Below are positions 1 through 12,600 of a DNA stretch of 64,000 nucleotides, piece after piece (the stretch's first letter is position 1; each line of letters begins with the position of its first letter). Origin of the DNA: Maylandia zebra (Eukaryota; Chordata; Actinopteri; Cichliformes; Cichlidae); assembly GCF_041146795.1 (NCBI RefSeq), contig NC_135170.1:31545533-31609532 (forward strand), in the 5' to 3' direction. The notes beneath the pieces are model-generated. The model ran no database searches and was not told the DNA's origin. It saw nothing but the letters and a program-made list of their open reading frames with translations. The position numbers and the translations under genes were made by a program.

Positions 1-2046
1 AGAAGATCTTCTCCATCTGTGTCATGCTAATCGGCTGTGAGTAGAAAGGAAAAGGATCAGAAACATGCAACACTTCAGACTTCGAATCATTGAAGTAGAA
101 TCCAGAATATTTTGCTCTAACTCTGAAGCTCATCTTAGAAACTCTGGAGTAATTCAATTCTTCTTGCATATATTCAGTCACTTAGGTGATATTTCCTCAT
201 TTTAATATGAGGAAAATTACAAAGATAATGTCAAACAAATCAGCAAGTTCAAGGAGAATCATGTCAAAATATTAGGTCAGTCACTGTTTGTTAGCTGGTA
301 AAATAAGTCCTCCAAGATCTTACCTGTTTTTATGAGAACAACTTGTACTGTTTACATAAATCCAGTACATCCTGAGCATACATACAGCCTTTGCTAACCT
401 ATTTTTTGATGGTACAGAGATAGACAGGAGAAATATAATCAAATTTATCACAACCCCAGGAGTAAATTGTTTCTGCCTTCTGTTCCATGCAGCTTTGATG
501 TATGCCAGTATATTCGGAAACGTATCAGCCATCATTCAGAGACTTTACTCAGGCACGGCCCGCTACCACACCCAGATGCTGCGGGTCAAGGAGTTCATAC
601 GTTTCCATCAGATCCCAGGAGGTCTGAGACAAAGGCTGGAGGAGTACTTCCAACATGCCTGGTCCTACACAAACGGCATCGACATGAATGCTGTAAGGAA
701 ATGAAAAAACTTTGACTGCTGCCTTCCCCTTATGAGCATGCTTTCAAAGTGCAAACGTCAATGTGCACGTTCAAAGCACCTAACTGAAGTACAAATAATG
801 TGTTACAATTTATAGAAACACTTGCTGTCCTCAAGTTCTCAAACCAGTTTTTCTGCATGTCCAGTGTTTGACCTACACTGGCTGCTTGCCGTATTCTATG
901 CTGCTGCAATGGCCCAGTTTTTGTGTGGTGATCTTTTAATGTCATGTAGTTCTTAAAAGTAGTAATAAGTACAAATCCAGGCTTTGTTTGATGCACTTGC
1001 TCCCAGAAAAAAAAGTTTTCGTAATATTAAAATAAAACCTTTATAACACATTTTATTTCAAACGTTTTCAGAGACTTTTAGGGGCATCTTTGTGTTCATG
1101 GGGGTATAGCTCAGTGGTAGAGCATTTGACTGCAGATCAAGAGGTCCCCAGTTCAACTCTGGGTGCCCCCTCTTCATTTACAGACATTCATTGTTTCCGG
1201 TGTCTCATAGAGAGACCCACTTTTCAGATGTGATGTGCGTCATGTTGCTGGTTGGGACATCCCTGCTAACCAGAGCGCAAGAGCAGAATCAGTGCCTGCC
1301 AATTCAATGAGGGAATAGCTTATCAATTGTAGCTCTCATCCTGCATGCATCAATCTGATACTCTGCTCCCCTCCAGACCTTTTTCATGTGCTTTCACGTT
1401 ACTTCTTTTTTTATGTTACAGAAGCTTAAAAAAGAAACATAATATGAAGACAAAGTTAGATTTCCTATGTCCCATTTGTTTCTTCCTGCAGGTTTTAAAG
1501 GGTTTCCCTGAGTGTCTGCAAGCTGATATCTGCCTTCATTTGAACCGCAGCTTGTTGCAGAACTGCAAAGCTTTTCGAGGTGCTAACAAAGGCTGCCTGC
1601 GGGCTCTGGCCATGCGATTTAAGACCACCCACGCTCCGCCGGGTGACACCCTAGTCCACAGTGGGGATATTCTCACTGCCCTATACTTCATTTCCAGGGG
1701 TTCTATAGAGATCCTCAGGGACGATGTGGTGGTGGCCATACTGGGTGAGCTGCAAGTTGCTAATAAAGAGCTTTTTATTATTACTTGTTAACACTTTAAG
1801 AAAAATCATTTCATTTTCCATTTAGTTAAAATAATTATGACCAGAATACAATTTTCAAGGTTAAACAAAAAAATTCACCTATTTTTGGGCAAAACCAGTT
1901 TAATTTGTTTATATTTATCTGATTATGAAATGTTTTTTAGCTGTTTTATTTTGCAGTCCTGTTTGTTTTCCACTCACTTGTTCTTTCTCTTCCTGCAAAG
2001 TCACAGCCAGAACTGACATTGGCCCTTAGTTCACATCAGCACACAC

Positions 2047-2143
<97 letters not shown>

Positions 2144-5100
2144 GTGTGGCCAGAGGTGTTTGGGCACAGCTCCACTTTCATTCCACAGCGATTGATCATC
2201 AATAGAGCCAGCACTGGCTTATCCAGGCTGCACAGGTCACATCTTTGTGGCTGTACTGCTGTGGATCAGGTCACTGTGGTGCATTCTTTTTTAATAATGC
2301 ATTAAACATTAAACAAGAAAATAAATAAATAAAAGAACTGACATTACCCTGTTATTGCTTATACAAGGATGGGCTTGCCTAATTGAATTTTCCACTACTT
2401 TTGCTGTGATGTATGTAGGAAAGAATGACATCTTTGGTGAACCCATCAATCTGTACGAGAGGTCAGGGAAATCCAGCGCTGATGTCAGGGCTTTGACATA
2501 CTGTGATCTTCACAAGATCCTGAGGGACGACCTTCTGGAAGTGCTAGACATGTATCCTGATTTTTCCAACATGTTCTGGAACAATTTGGAGATCACCTTC
2601 AACTTGAGAGACGTGAGTGCCACCAGGGGGCGTTGTTACACAGCATCCTGCTTGTGATTAGAGTTTAGAGTCATAGATTTATGTCTCAAGATCTATTCTG
2701 TTAGTAAAAACGTAGCAAATCAACTGAGATGTTGTCATCATGACATCATAAACATGCTAAAACTGCATTTTCTGCCCCGGTTTTAATCGGTCCGCTATGC
2801 CTTTCCTCTCTGTGATGAGTGTAACTTTGTGTGGGGTCACGCTTTTCTTTTAATTTCTTTTAAGGGTTAGGGCAGAAATACCTGCCTTTCTCTTTTGGAA
2901 ACAGGAACTTCCAGTTTGCTGATCTCTAGTGCTGTCAAGAAGATAAACTAGAACCATGTCTATCATTTCAAAGTAAATGAATCTATTACATTTTCCAAAA
3001 TGCTCCCATATGACTTCATGACGTTGTTATTTCTTGTTATTTATAACTAATATTTATAACAGTACAATAAATAGAATAGAATTGCCCTTTATTGTCATTG
3101 CATGTGTACAATGAAATTGTGATCAAACATGTATAAAATGTCCATTAAAGACATTTCTTTTCATATATTACTCTGTCAGTCCTGAAATAATCACAGTGGC
3201 TAACTGGAGCCTTCCTGGTTTCTGAGTGTGGTGCCGTTTCAACTTAAAACTAAACGGTTTGGAAAAGCACTTAATGTGAGGGCCCTCCAGACAAACATGT
3301 AAATATAGGCAAAGTGTGCAGGAGGGTTTAGAGGCAGTATTGAAACTGGGGCATTTGAACAACACACTCAGTAAGCATTGTGCCACAGCGCTACAAGTGG
3401 TTACCAGTATCAGAGGTAATCTTAAGTGGTAAAATCATAAAGATCTCACCTAGATTTCTAAATATACTGATGGAAAAGGTGCTGTATGTTTCTTTTAAGC
3501 AGGAGATGTGGTTTGTAATTTTGAATTACTGAAGCTGATCTGTATCAGGTAGATAGAATAAACCAGACAACCCCAGGCAGGGACTCTGAATGTGGCTATC
3601 GTCTGACGAGGCATCGGAGAAGCTCACTGCGTCGGAGAAACAGGCCAGGTGAGTAAGGGACGCGGTCTAACGCCAAATGCTCCTGTATCAACTTATTGTC
3701 TTATTCCTATCTGAGCTGTGACTCTGTGTGGACAGACGGGATGGATCGTGAAGACTCTTACCCAGATCAGTCACGTTCGATGTCAAACCACCACCGGGGA
3801 ACAATGGCAGGATCTCATTGGGAAGACCTCTGCAGCAGTGCTAGTATATGTTCACAGTCTAGTGATGAGGAAATGAAGCCCATAGGACACAGCAAAGGGG
3901 AGTTGTACCCCCATGCGGGTGATACCAGAGACTATCCATCCGCAGTAGTCAACCTTCTGCCTCACAGTGGACCTTCAGCTGGACTCGGCCCGCCTGTAGA
4001 CCTTGGAGGACCTCCATACTCAGGTAAAATCCACTTAAAACACTTTTGGAGGCACAGAGAACACAAAAACTCCACAAATGTAAATTTTTTATTCCATTTT
4101 AATTTGCTTTTTTTGGTTTGAATGCAGCACTGATAGATAAATAAAAAATAACTGTGGAGTAATACATTCGCATATTTTAACAAACATTTTTTCAAGAAAT
4201 GATTGTTCTTTTACTTTTGCACAGCAGCAACCCCTATCAACATGCCAGGCCTGTATAGCTACTGGCCAGACCGCAGAGCAAGTCAGTTTTCAGACAGCCA
4301 GAGGCGGCCATCCTCAGTAAGGGCGAGTTTTCACCCTTCACCCTGTGCTGAAGATCGGCCCAGTGAGCTAGAGTCTCGATTGGAGCTGCTTCAGTCACAA
4401 TTAAACCGGTAAGCTAGACTTATGTTGTTTTAGAATTAAAGAAATAAACAAAAAGGGGGCACCCGGATTTGAACCGGGGACCTCTTGATCTGCAGTCAAA
4501 TGCTCTACCACTGAGCTATACCCCCGGTGCAGAGGCCCCTGGGAGGTGGATGCATTTGTCACTGTTGTCCCAAGGCAGTGTTTGCATTTCAGCTCCACCC
4601 TTTCTGTGTTTGCATATCAGTTTCCAGCTGAGTGCTTACTACATGGGGCTATTTTGCATGTGTGTGAGAGAAAAGGAGGAGTAAGAACAAAATAAACAGA
4701 GATAAGAAAGGGTCAGGGGTGAGACTGAAAATGTCCATCATGTATGTTTTCTTTTAACTGCCTGCCTGCTTCCACGTGAATGATCGTGATGATTCTATAG
4801 CGACAGATAGAGAAAAGTGTGTTAACACTCATAATGCTTTATAGAAGTGTTCTGACCAGGATCAAATCATAGAAATCAAAGAAAAAATGTGTGAAAGAGT
4901 CTTGAAGCCATATATCTTTATCTTCTTGTCTTGTCCAGACTGGAGACCCGTATGACTGCAGACATTAATGTGATCCTGCAGCTCCTTCAGAGACAGATGG
5001 CTCTGGTGCCTCCGGCCTACAGCGCTGTGTCCCCCAGCCCTCACCCACCTCATCCCACCACACTGTACAGCACGGGCACACCCACAATCCACACCGTCCC

Positions 5101-5942
5101 TCCAAAGCAGCCACCACAGATCGACAGCACTGCCTCATTACTCCAGGTGCTTTACTTATCATATGCTATGTGCAATAAGATTGCTCCTCTATAGTCATTA
5201 CTTTTTTTGACACTTTTGCCAGAAAAACTATTTAAGCAATTCAATTCAGTTCATCAGAGTTGAAAAAGAAAACAAGAACTTAAGACATCCATAATCCTGA
5301 AAGGAAAAAGAATAACAGAGATATCTGATAAATCTACAAGTCGAACGATGATTGTTATCTCCAGGTTTCAAGATAACAGACTGCCTTTTCGCCCCAATCA
5401 TCATTTATGTCTTGCATTATCTGTAGCAAGAGATCAGTTAATGCAGGATCTTTCTTCCTTGCTTTTGGATTCAGAGCACTTTTTTTGAGCCCAAAACATC
5501 CATAATATTAAACTATTTTTTAAAATTAGACTCTAAAAAAGATTCTGACCTTTGTGTCCCGCAGAACATCAGTCAGGCCGTTTATTTAATATAATTAAAT
5601 TATACACTACATACATCTAATCTTGTATGAACTAATACTTCTCTGTCTTTCCAGAGTCCAGACTCTGACTGCAAGCACAAATCCAAGGATTCCCTGTCCA
5701 GCGGGATCCATCTAACTGTGGCATCAGATGACACCATGTCCATGTCACCAGAGGCAGACCGACCACATCTACCCTCTGTCGACCTCACTCCTCCTCAGAT
5801 CTTCTGCTCTGGAGACCAAGAGCCTTCAGGACTTCTGTGCGGCATCCAGCGCTTCCCCTCTCTCCCGGAGCACCTGGAGATCTCCACAGAAATGCAGGAG
5901 ATCCAGAGGCATGTGTCTGATCCTGTCCTGCCGGGCAGCTAG
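1..5942 (+). CDS. kcnh6: ERG-type voltage-gated potassium channel, C-terminal half (partial, 5' end outside window)
   Basis: Pore-forming subunit of a rapid delayed-rectifier K+ channel (ERG/Kv11) in the plasma membrane. Exons read in one continuous frame: 1-36, 493-692, 1492-1744, 2419-2612, 3549-3648, 3736-4023, 4225-4408, 4939-5146, 5655-5942; all junctions are GT-AG and phases match. The first two exons give the end of S6 ([20 protein letters not shown]) and the C-linker; 1492-2612 encode the cyclic-nucleotide-binding homology domain ([23 protein letters not shown]). A variable Ser/Pro-rich linker follows, then the C-terminal coiled coil ([18 protein letters not shown]) used for ERG tetramer assembly. 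The protein ends VSDPVLPGS. The family is certain from sequence; kcnh6 rather than kcnh2 or kcnh7 rests mainly on the neighbour dcaf7, as in human 17q23. tRNA-Cys genes sit in two introns. PAS domain, S1-S5 and pore lie upstream of the window. Confidence 0.85.
1100..1171 (+). tRNA. tRNA-Cys (GCA), variant copy in a kcnh6 intron
   Basis: A 72-nt cloverleaf with acceptor stem GGGGGTA/TGCCCCC and anticodon GCA in the loop of GACTGCAGATC. It differs from the other two copies in the window only in the T arm: stem CCCAG/CTGGG (a G-C pair replaced by A-U, so pairing is kept) and loop TTCAACT instead of TTCAAAT. The internal B box is therefore weaker, and no run of four T follows at once (TCTTCATTTAC), so RNA polymerase III output may be poor. 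Confidence 0.9.
2048..2142. repeat. (TG)n microsatellite in kcnh6 intron
   Basis: About 47 uninterrupted TG dinucleotides between the exons ending at 1744 and starting at 2419. The reading frames across it are simple Cys-Val or Thr-His runs and are not genes. Confidence 0.97.
3061..3125 (-). repeat. Teleost LINE 3'-tail fragment
   Basis: The stretch holds the motifs TAGAATAGAATTG, CTTTATTGTCATTG and ACAATGAAATTG. This is the typical tail of CR1/Rex-type fish LINEs. A related tail is seen at 10675-10735. Assignment is from memory of the motif only. Confidence 0.45.
4454..4525 (-). tRNA. tRNA-Cys (GCA) on the opposite strand in a kcnh6 intron
   Basis: Reverse complement gives a complete 72-nt tRNA-Cys: acceptor GGGGGTA/TGCCCCC, D arm TAGCTCAGTGG, anticodon GCA, T arm CCCGG TTCAAAT CCGGG. 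A T-rich run (TTTTGTTT) follows on the minus strand and can serve as RNA polymerase III terminator. It lies between channel exons 4225-4408 and 4939-5146, antisense to the host gene. Confidence 0.95.
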
Positions 5943-6197
5943 AAGAGCTATCACTGACCCTCACACCCTACAGCCTGGTACTTTGGACAGTACAGCCATA
6001 TTTTCCCCACATCGGTACTTCCTTCCCATTTAAACCTCCTCTCCTGTTCAGATGCTGCTGTGGAGCGTGGGATGCCTTGCCTTTCACATCACAGAGGGTA
6101 CACAGTGTCTCGAGTTTCTCAAGCACAGACCGAACAATGCCCTCAAGGCTGCTGTAGTTTTGTGCTCCAGCATCCCATCACTCCCAAAGTCCTGTGC

Positions 6198-6203
6198 AAT
6201 AAA
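6198..6203 (+). terminator. Likely poly(A) signal of kcnh6
   Basis: AATAAA about 255 bp after the stop codon at 5940-5942. It is the first canonical hexamer downstream; use of later sites cannot be excluded. Confidence 0.5.
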
Positions 6204-8229
6204 GAGCAGGATGGTGCACTGACATCTACAGGACATGCCAAGCAGTCACTGGATCTCAAAGCTACACCAACCGCTCCTACATGGAGGCGTCCTTGAAGAG
6301 AAGTGAAATGACAAGAAAGAATTAAGAGGTTTCACGTTTGAAGAATTATCTGCAGTCACTTTGTGTAAGAATTGCACATTTAGATTTGAACATAGAAAAC
6401 TATAATCAGCTATTTGGAAATGAAATTATTTTCATATTGCAAATATTTATAGGTACATTCAGGACCATGCACTTAGTAAATGTAACAACTGTGAGTGGTT
6501 TAGGTTCAGTGTTTTGTCGTTGTTGTGTATGTTTAAAAATATCAAAAAGTCGTACAATAACTGTCTCACACACCGTGAAGGATGACGATTTATGGCAGAC
6601 GTAGGAGAAAGCGTCGTTTTCATCTCATATTTCCTGTTGCAGCATTTTGATGTGAATGAAAACGTGTCAAGCGTGTCATGAGAAAATATTAGAATATACA
6701 CAATGAAGCAGCACAGAACAAAACAAAAAACGCCAAAGTTTCATGTACATTTAAATATAGCTCTTACAGTTTTGTTTTTGGTCACGAATGCTTTGATTGC
6801 TCCCGTTTCTGTGTTTGTTTATCCGCTCACCTCAGACGTGTGTCGACTATTTCTCAAAGCAGCGTGGTCACACGGTGTCGTAACGCTCCTGATGTGTTTA
6901 TCTGAAAGTGCCAACAATGAAGGACTTGTTCTCTCAGTTATTTTGACTCGCAGTGGACAAACCGCACCCTGGACGCACGTAAAGGGAAATCAGCTTAGTG
7001 GCAATTGAAGTGGATGGTAACTGTCAATCGCATACAGGCGCAGAGACGACGTCTAAATGTGCGCCGAGATGATCTCTCAGTTTCAGCCACGGGGTGAATG
7101 TAATGACCTATTAAGCATTTATAATTCTGTGAAAGGCTTCTTCAAGCACAGATTCCTGTTATTTGTCTTTTTTAGATTAAAGACACACTGCAAAGTTACT
7201 TCCTTTTGTTTTCCAAGTAACTTACCCGAGCGCTGGGATAATAACTGCAATGCCAAATGACACATTGCAAACACTTCAAAATAACAGAACACACTAAAGC
7301 TAAGCTTTTCAATGAATATATAATATATTGTCATTTAGGAGGACGGGTTTTCCTAAATATTGTACACCTCAGCCCGATCAACAAGTTGTAAGAATACGTG
7401 TATAAAAGCAAAAAATCTTGATGTAAATTTGGCCAACCTCACATTCAAGGTCAACTTTTTTTGCACTTCTGCACCGTTTTCAATTAGGCTGATGTTTTCA
7501 GGTCTCTCAAAGGAAGGCCGCTTATGTCCCCTTGCTGTTGTGTCACTTGCAGTGGCAGCTGGATGTCCTCTAATGTGTCAAAACAGCAATCCTGCAAAGC
7601 CAAGGGGAGCAGGTGATGAGGAAGTATGACGCGTGTGGCCAAAGAACTCAGGGCATCACACTAGAACTCCTTGTTGATAGTCTCACACTCGGGACAACTT
7701 TATAGTGCACAACAGGATGAAGCCAGTTTAGTATCCTCCTGGGCTTCCTCTTAACCCGACATGTGAAAAGGAAACTGTCCACTCTTCACATGAAAACTGA
7801 TGAAAAAGCTCAGTTCCTGGAAACCCAGCTTCCGTTGCCAGTGGTGATCCGCCGCTCAAAATTTGGGTCAGTGCAAAAGAAAAGTTCATGTTTAATTTCT
7901 GTGACAAATTTAAAGCATGTGCCCAGCATAAGTGGTCATAACGTGACTTCTAGGGAGTGATCTAAATTTATCAGCTGCACAGAAAGCTGAGTGGAAGAGC
8001 AGATTAGCCCAATTTAAAATTGGAAGGCTGCACCTTTCAGAATTTTCAGGAGGAATAGTAGTAAATTCTTATGAAAAGCAAGTATCAGACCTTAAAATTA
8101 TTGATGGGAAGTGCAATGTTGAGGTTTTTTTGCACTGAAAAAAAAAGCTACCTCTTTTACAAGAACAGTGTTTTTGACCTATCAGGGAACTGACAACTAA
8201 GAAGAGAAAACGACAGTATTGCACCTGTA
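6204..8229. other. Intergenic or long 3' UTR between kcnh6 and dcaf7
   Basis: No exon with family similarity or convincing splice pattern was found. Short open frames here have no recognisable motif. The stretch may be an extended kcnh6 3' UTR or plain spacer. Confidence 0.5.
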
Positions 8230-8301
8230 GGGGGTATAGCTCAGTGGTAGAGCATTTGACTGCAGATCAAGAGGTCCCCGGTTCAAATCCGGGTGCCCCC
8301 T
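8230..8301 (+). tRNA. tRNA-Cys (GCA), intergenic between kcnh6 and dcaf7
   Basis: A complete 72-nt cloverleaf, with the same body as the copy at 4454-4525 (T arm CCCGG TTCAAAT CCGGG), anticodon GCA and discriminator T. It is followed by TCTTTTC, a good RNA polymerase III stop. Third tRNA-Cys within 7.2 kb. Confidence 0.96.
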
Positions 8302-8568
8302 CTTTTCACCCTTCTACCAACACAAACTGAAATTATGTTTATTGGAGAGAGGCAACTGAGCGTAAGGTGAAAATGACCCCGAACTATAAATAGACAGCTC
8401 TGGCTCTCTGAGAACTGCAGGATGAATGTGCTGACAGCAGTAGCTTTCTAAATAGATTAACTCGTGCCATGCAAAGGCAGCAACAGTAAAATGATCTTAC
8501 AAAAGCTGGGGGGCAAAAAAGAAATAAGGCAACACAAGGCTTAGTTTGTAAGACATGGAGGAATACAA

Positions 8569-8574
8569 TTTATT
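8569..8574 (-). terminator. Likely poly(A) signal of dcaf7
   Basis: TTTATT on the plus strand is AATAAA for the minus-strand gene, about 1.06 kb past the stop codon at 9630-9632. The stretch between, 8575-9629, holds no other exon and is best read as the dcaf7 3' UTR. Confidence 0.55.
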
Positions 8575-9629
8575 TGAGTAAATTCCATATTAAACTTTAT
8601 GAAAAGAAAAAAAGACTACGGCATGAACACTTGTCTTACAAACAACTTGAGTTGATATATTTATATGTATGTACAATTTGTCTTGTAATGGCATGCTACA
8701 AGGACATGACCCTTTAATTACTGAAAACAACAACAAAAAAAGAGGCAGACATAAACAGTCAGAAAGTTTTTTCCTCCCATTTTTACAGCTCACGCGTATG
8801 AAAAAAAAAATGCAGCTTTCCAAGCACAACTTTCTACATGTAAAAATAAGACAAAGAGGAGAATAATTGAATAATTGGGGGGTGGTGGGGGCAATAAAAG
8901 GTTGAACAACATTGCTCTGGTAGGTTTTGAGTGCTGCTGTACACGGTTGCTTCACAGCATCGCCAGCCGAACTAAAACACAACATATGATGACACACCAC
9001 TGCAGTGACAACATGAACCCTCTCAGGTTATTTTACATTTTTCGAAAAGTTGCACCAGTCACAAGCTTGAGGCTGGGCACAGTCATCTGAAGAGAGTACA
9101 TACACCCAAATTTAACAGCTTTAATTGCCACAAGGGTAAACAAGACTGCAATATATTAATCCTCGAATTATCGATAAAAAGGTATGCATTCACGAGAAAG
9201 GCTACAACATATTCCTACATATTAGAGAGGCCATCTTCTGGCACCTACAGTAGCTGGTATCAACCTTTAGAAAGGAAACAGATGAAATGTACAAGGAAGG
9301 TAAACCCTTCATGAATATCACACGGCTGGCTACAAATCACACCGAGGAGTACAAAAATCGGACTTTCATACACAGCAGCTCAAAGCACTCGTGTCTCTTC
9401 CAGCTGCTGAACACTACCATGTGAGCAAAATAAATAAGTGCTTAAACACGGTTAATATAACAGTAAAGACATGGAAAAAACATTGTAAACCAGGTTATTG
9501 CGGAGCAGGTGTTTAATATTCCAAACACATTCAGAGAGTTCACTCGACACCTCATCCTCGTCTTGAAAACGTAGGAATGAGAACGGAAAAAAAAGTCCAC
9601 ATCTGAAATGGCGCTCCTTCTCCGTGACT

Positions 9630-12600
9630 TCACACACGCAGGATCTCCAGGCAGTTGTTATAGCAGATGGCGATCCAGTCCGGCTGCGTGGAGGCCCACT
9701 GCACGTTGTTTATCTCGCCTTCGGCGGTGTAGGCCAGGATCGGGTCCTCGATGGCCCGTGGCATCTGTTGGATGTCCCAGATCAGGGCCTGGTGGTCGTC
9801 AGCTTAGAGGAGACGGAAAGAAAAGGGAACAATAAAATGTAAACAATCAATTAATGAATTTTTTTAAAAAAAGAACAGAAAAGGAAACCCGGGAAGCAGG
9901 CAAAGCAGAGATATCGGTGCTGAGGTGGAAATAAAATGTTTAAGTGCTTCCTCTAACATAATTATGCCAGGGCTGGGCAAAATAACTTTAAAGAAAATGT
10001 AACAAAATGAGCACACTGCTAATATTGAATTTTCTTAAAAGCAGCAAAGAACGGTGCACCTTTCTATCCAGACCCTGGCTTAAAGCTGGAAAACTGCTGT
10101 TCTGATCTATTCTGACGTGATGATGTGCGGCAGAGTCATCTTAAATCGTGAATCGAATCTTTGTTATACTTTCTACAGCAATGAACACAACATTTGGATA
10201 ACTGCTGCACTGAATATTTGGCCTATCCACGGGCTTTTTATGACCGATTTTATTAACTTAATCACTGACATACTGACAACAAAGAGAAGGTTGTTTCAGT
10301 TACCACAAAAAAAGAAAAAAAACTAAATGGGAAAGGCAAAGCACTCTTCTTTAAAGAGAAGTCTCGCCCAACACACTTTTAGAAAACTAAAGTGTTTTTA
10401 TTAAATATCGTTTTGTATTTCTGCCCAAACTTATTTTAAGTAGACAAATGTTGGTTTTGGTGTTTAAAGTAAAATCATTACACTTTGTTAAGGTCATGGT
10501 TTACAAGACAAATCAAATCATTTATGCAATATTTCATGTCCTAAAATACGTGAGACTCGGTACAGAAAAACCACCCATAAAGAAACAGCCTGACACTGTC
10601 AAGAAAAGGAATTTCCGATAATTCTAATGTTTGTTATCTCAACCTCACGGTCTGCAAAACATCTACAATAAACTGTAAATAGAATAGAATAATCATTTAA
10701 TTGTCCCACAAGAGGAAATTTGGTAAATAAACCATGCACTATTTCGCTCCATATCCTCATCCAGCAAACATTTTGGCTATAAGGGGAAACCCCCGCTCAC
10801 GGCGTGGGGAGTGAGTGCAACATTCAGTATTTATCTATTTGCATTTTTCCTAAACCAAAATAATTCAAAGAACGGACACAGTTTGCTATTTCAAATTAAA
10901 AATTCTGAAGAAACGAACAAAGACCGATCAAATCTGTTTTTGCATGTTAATCTAGATGTTTTGACATTTAAAAAGAAATCTAAAAAAAAAAGTTTTGTAA
11001 AAAAAAATGTGAAGACAAATAAATGAAAGTGAACTTTGGGTTTTTGCATGCTGTGTCGCTTGTTTTCACTGTTGCTTGGCAGTAGGTAATGCACCTCCCT
11101 TGCTCAAATATGGTCGAAGCTGTTTGCCAAATATCATAAAACCACAAAAATAAAATAGCATGTTATAATCTTTTACATAATGCACCAATTAAACATTTCA
11201 TGGCCCCTAACATCAGAAGCAGGACATACGACTACAGTCAAAAGCCTCAATTATAGCCCGTTACAGACATGGACAGGTGGAGATTTGATGGCCAAATAAT
11301 CATGACTGTTACACTTTTTTGTAGTGTGCTTGAAGTCTGCTGCTTGTGGTAGATGGAGCGTGTTTGTAGTTTGTGGAAATGGAACAACAGTATTTAATGG
11401 GCCAAGCACAACATTTCACAAATTTCCCACTGAAGGATAAAGCCCCACTAAATGGTTAAATTACCCACACGTAGTTTTTTTCATATTGTATATGTCGCTA
11501 TTTGTCTTAAGCATATCAAAATACAAGTGAATGACTTTGTAGCATGAGTCCTGGTTTTCTGTTTCTAAGAAAAGATAAGTTAATATTACAAATCAAAATC
11601 CAGCATATTGGTATCTTACAAGCCTTTAAAAACACAAATATAAACTTCTAGTTAAACACTGAAGTGTGTTATTTTACGTCTTAGCGGTACCTGAGATCAC
11701 ACATCTCCGTGAGTGGTTCTAATTTTACTGAAGGCCTGCTTGCAGTTTGCTTACCTGCGGTGCAGATGTGACATGAGGAGTGCGGTGCCCACGCGATGCC
11801 GTTAACACAAGCGCGATGGTTGTTCAGCCGAGCCACTGGAGTGCAGGGCACGCGTACGTCCAGGATAACCACCTATTAAACAAAAAGATTTCAAATTAAA
11901 TAATAATAAAACTATTTTCCTCAAACAGATAAAATGTGGCCTGATGTTACAAAATGGCTAAGGTCTTTCTGGGAATCTCCTTCTGCTGAGGTATTTAATG
12001 GAAAACTCTGGAAGAGGTACTTTGATAATTACATGCCCCAAAAAATCTAAATGTTACTTTTTTTGCTCCCTAAAACAAACAAACAAAAAAAAGTGTTATA
12101 GTATTTTAAAGCAAACCCACCTCCATGCCGTCCATGGCCATCGTGGCCAGGTAGTTGGGGTCCTGTTTGTTCCAGCAGAGACGGAGGAGCGGGTGGTGCT
12201 GGGGGTCCTCGTAGATGATGGTGCTGTGCTCGAGGTGTCGCAGGTCAAACATGCGGACGGATCCATCGGCTCCAACAGAGGCGAACATGTCTCTACCACC
12301 TCCTGCACGGCTGAACGCGATGTCATACACCTGCAGAGACAAACAGCTGGATTCAATTAAATATTCCTGTGCATACACAGCAACACAGGGATCACCTCTG
12401 GGCTCCAAACACACACACCTCTTTGTCGTGGGCGATCAGCTGGGTCTTCACGTGTCCAGACACAAGGTTAACTCGTCCCAACACCTGGCCGGTTTCCAAC
12501 CCCCAGATTGTGCAGGTGGTGTCAATACTGGAAGTACCTGCAGAAAAAGCAACAAAGCTTAACGATTTCAAAGGTCACAAAAGAAAGAAAAACTACATTC

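Noticed and set aside
2026-2305. Thr-His or Cys-Val repeat proteins
   Set aside because: Frames across a (TG)n microsatellite in an intron.
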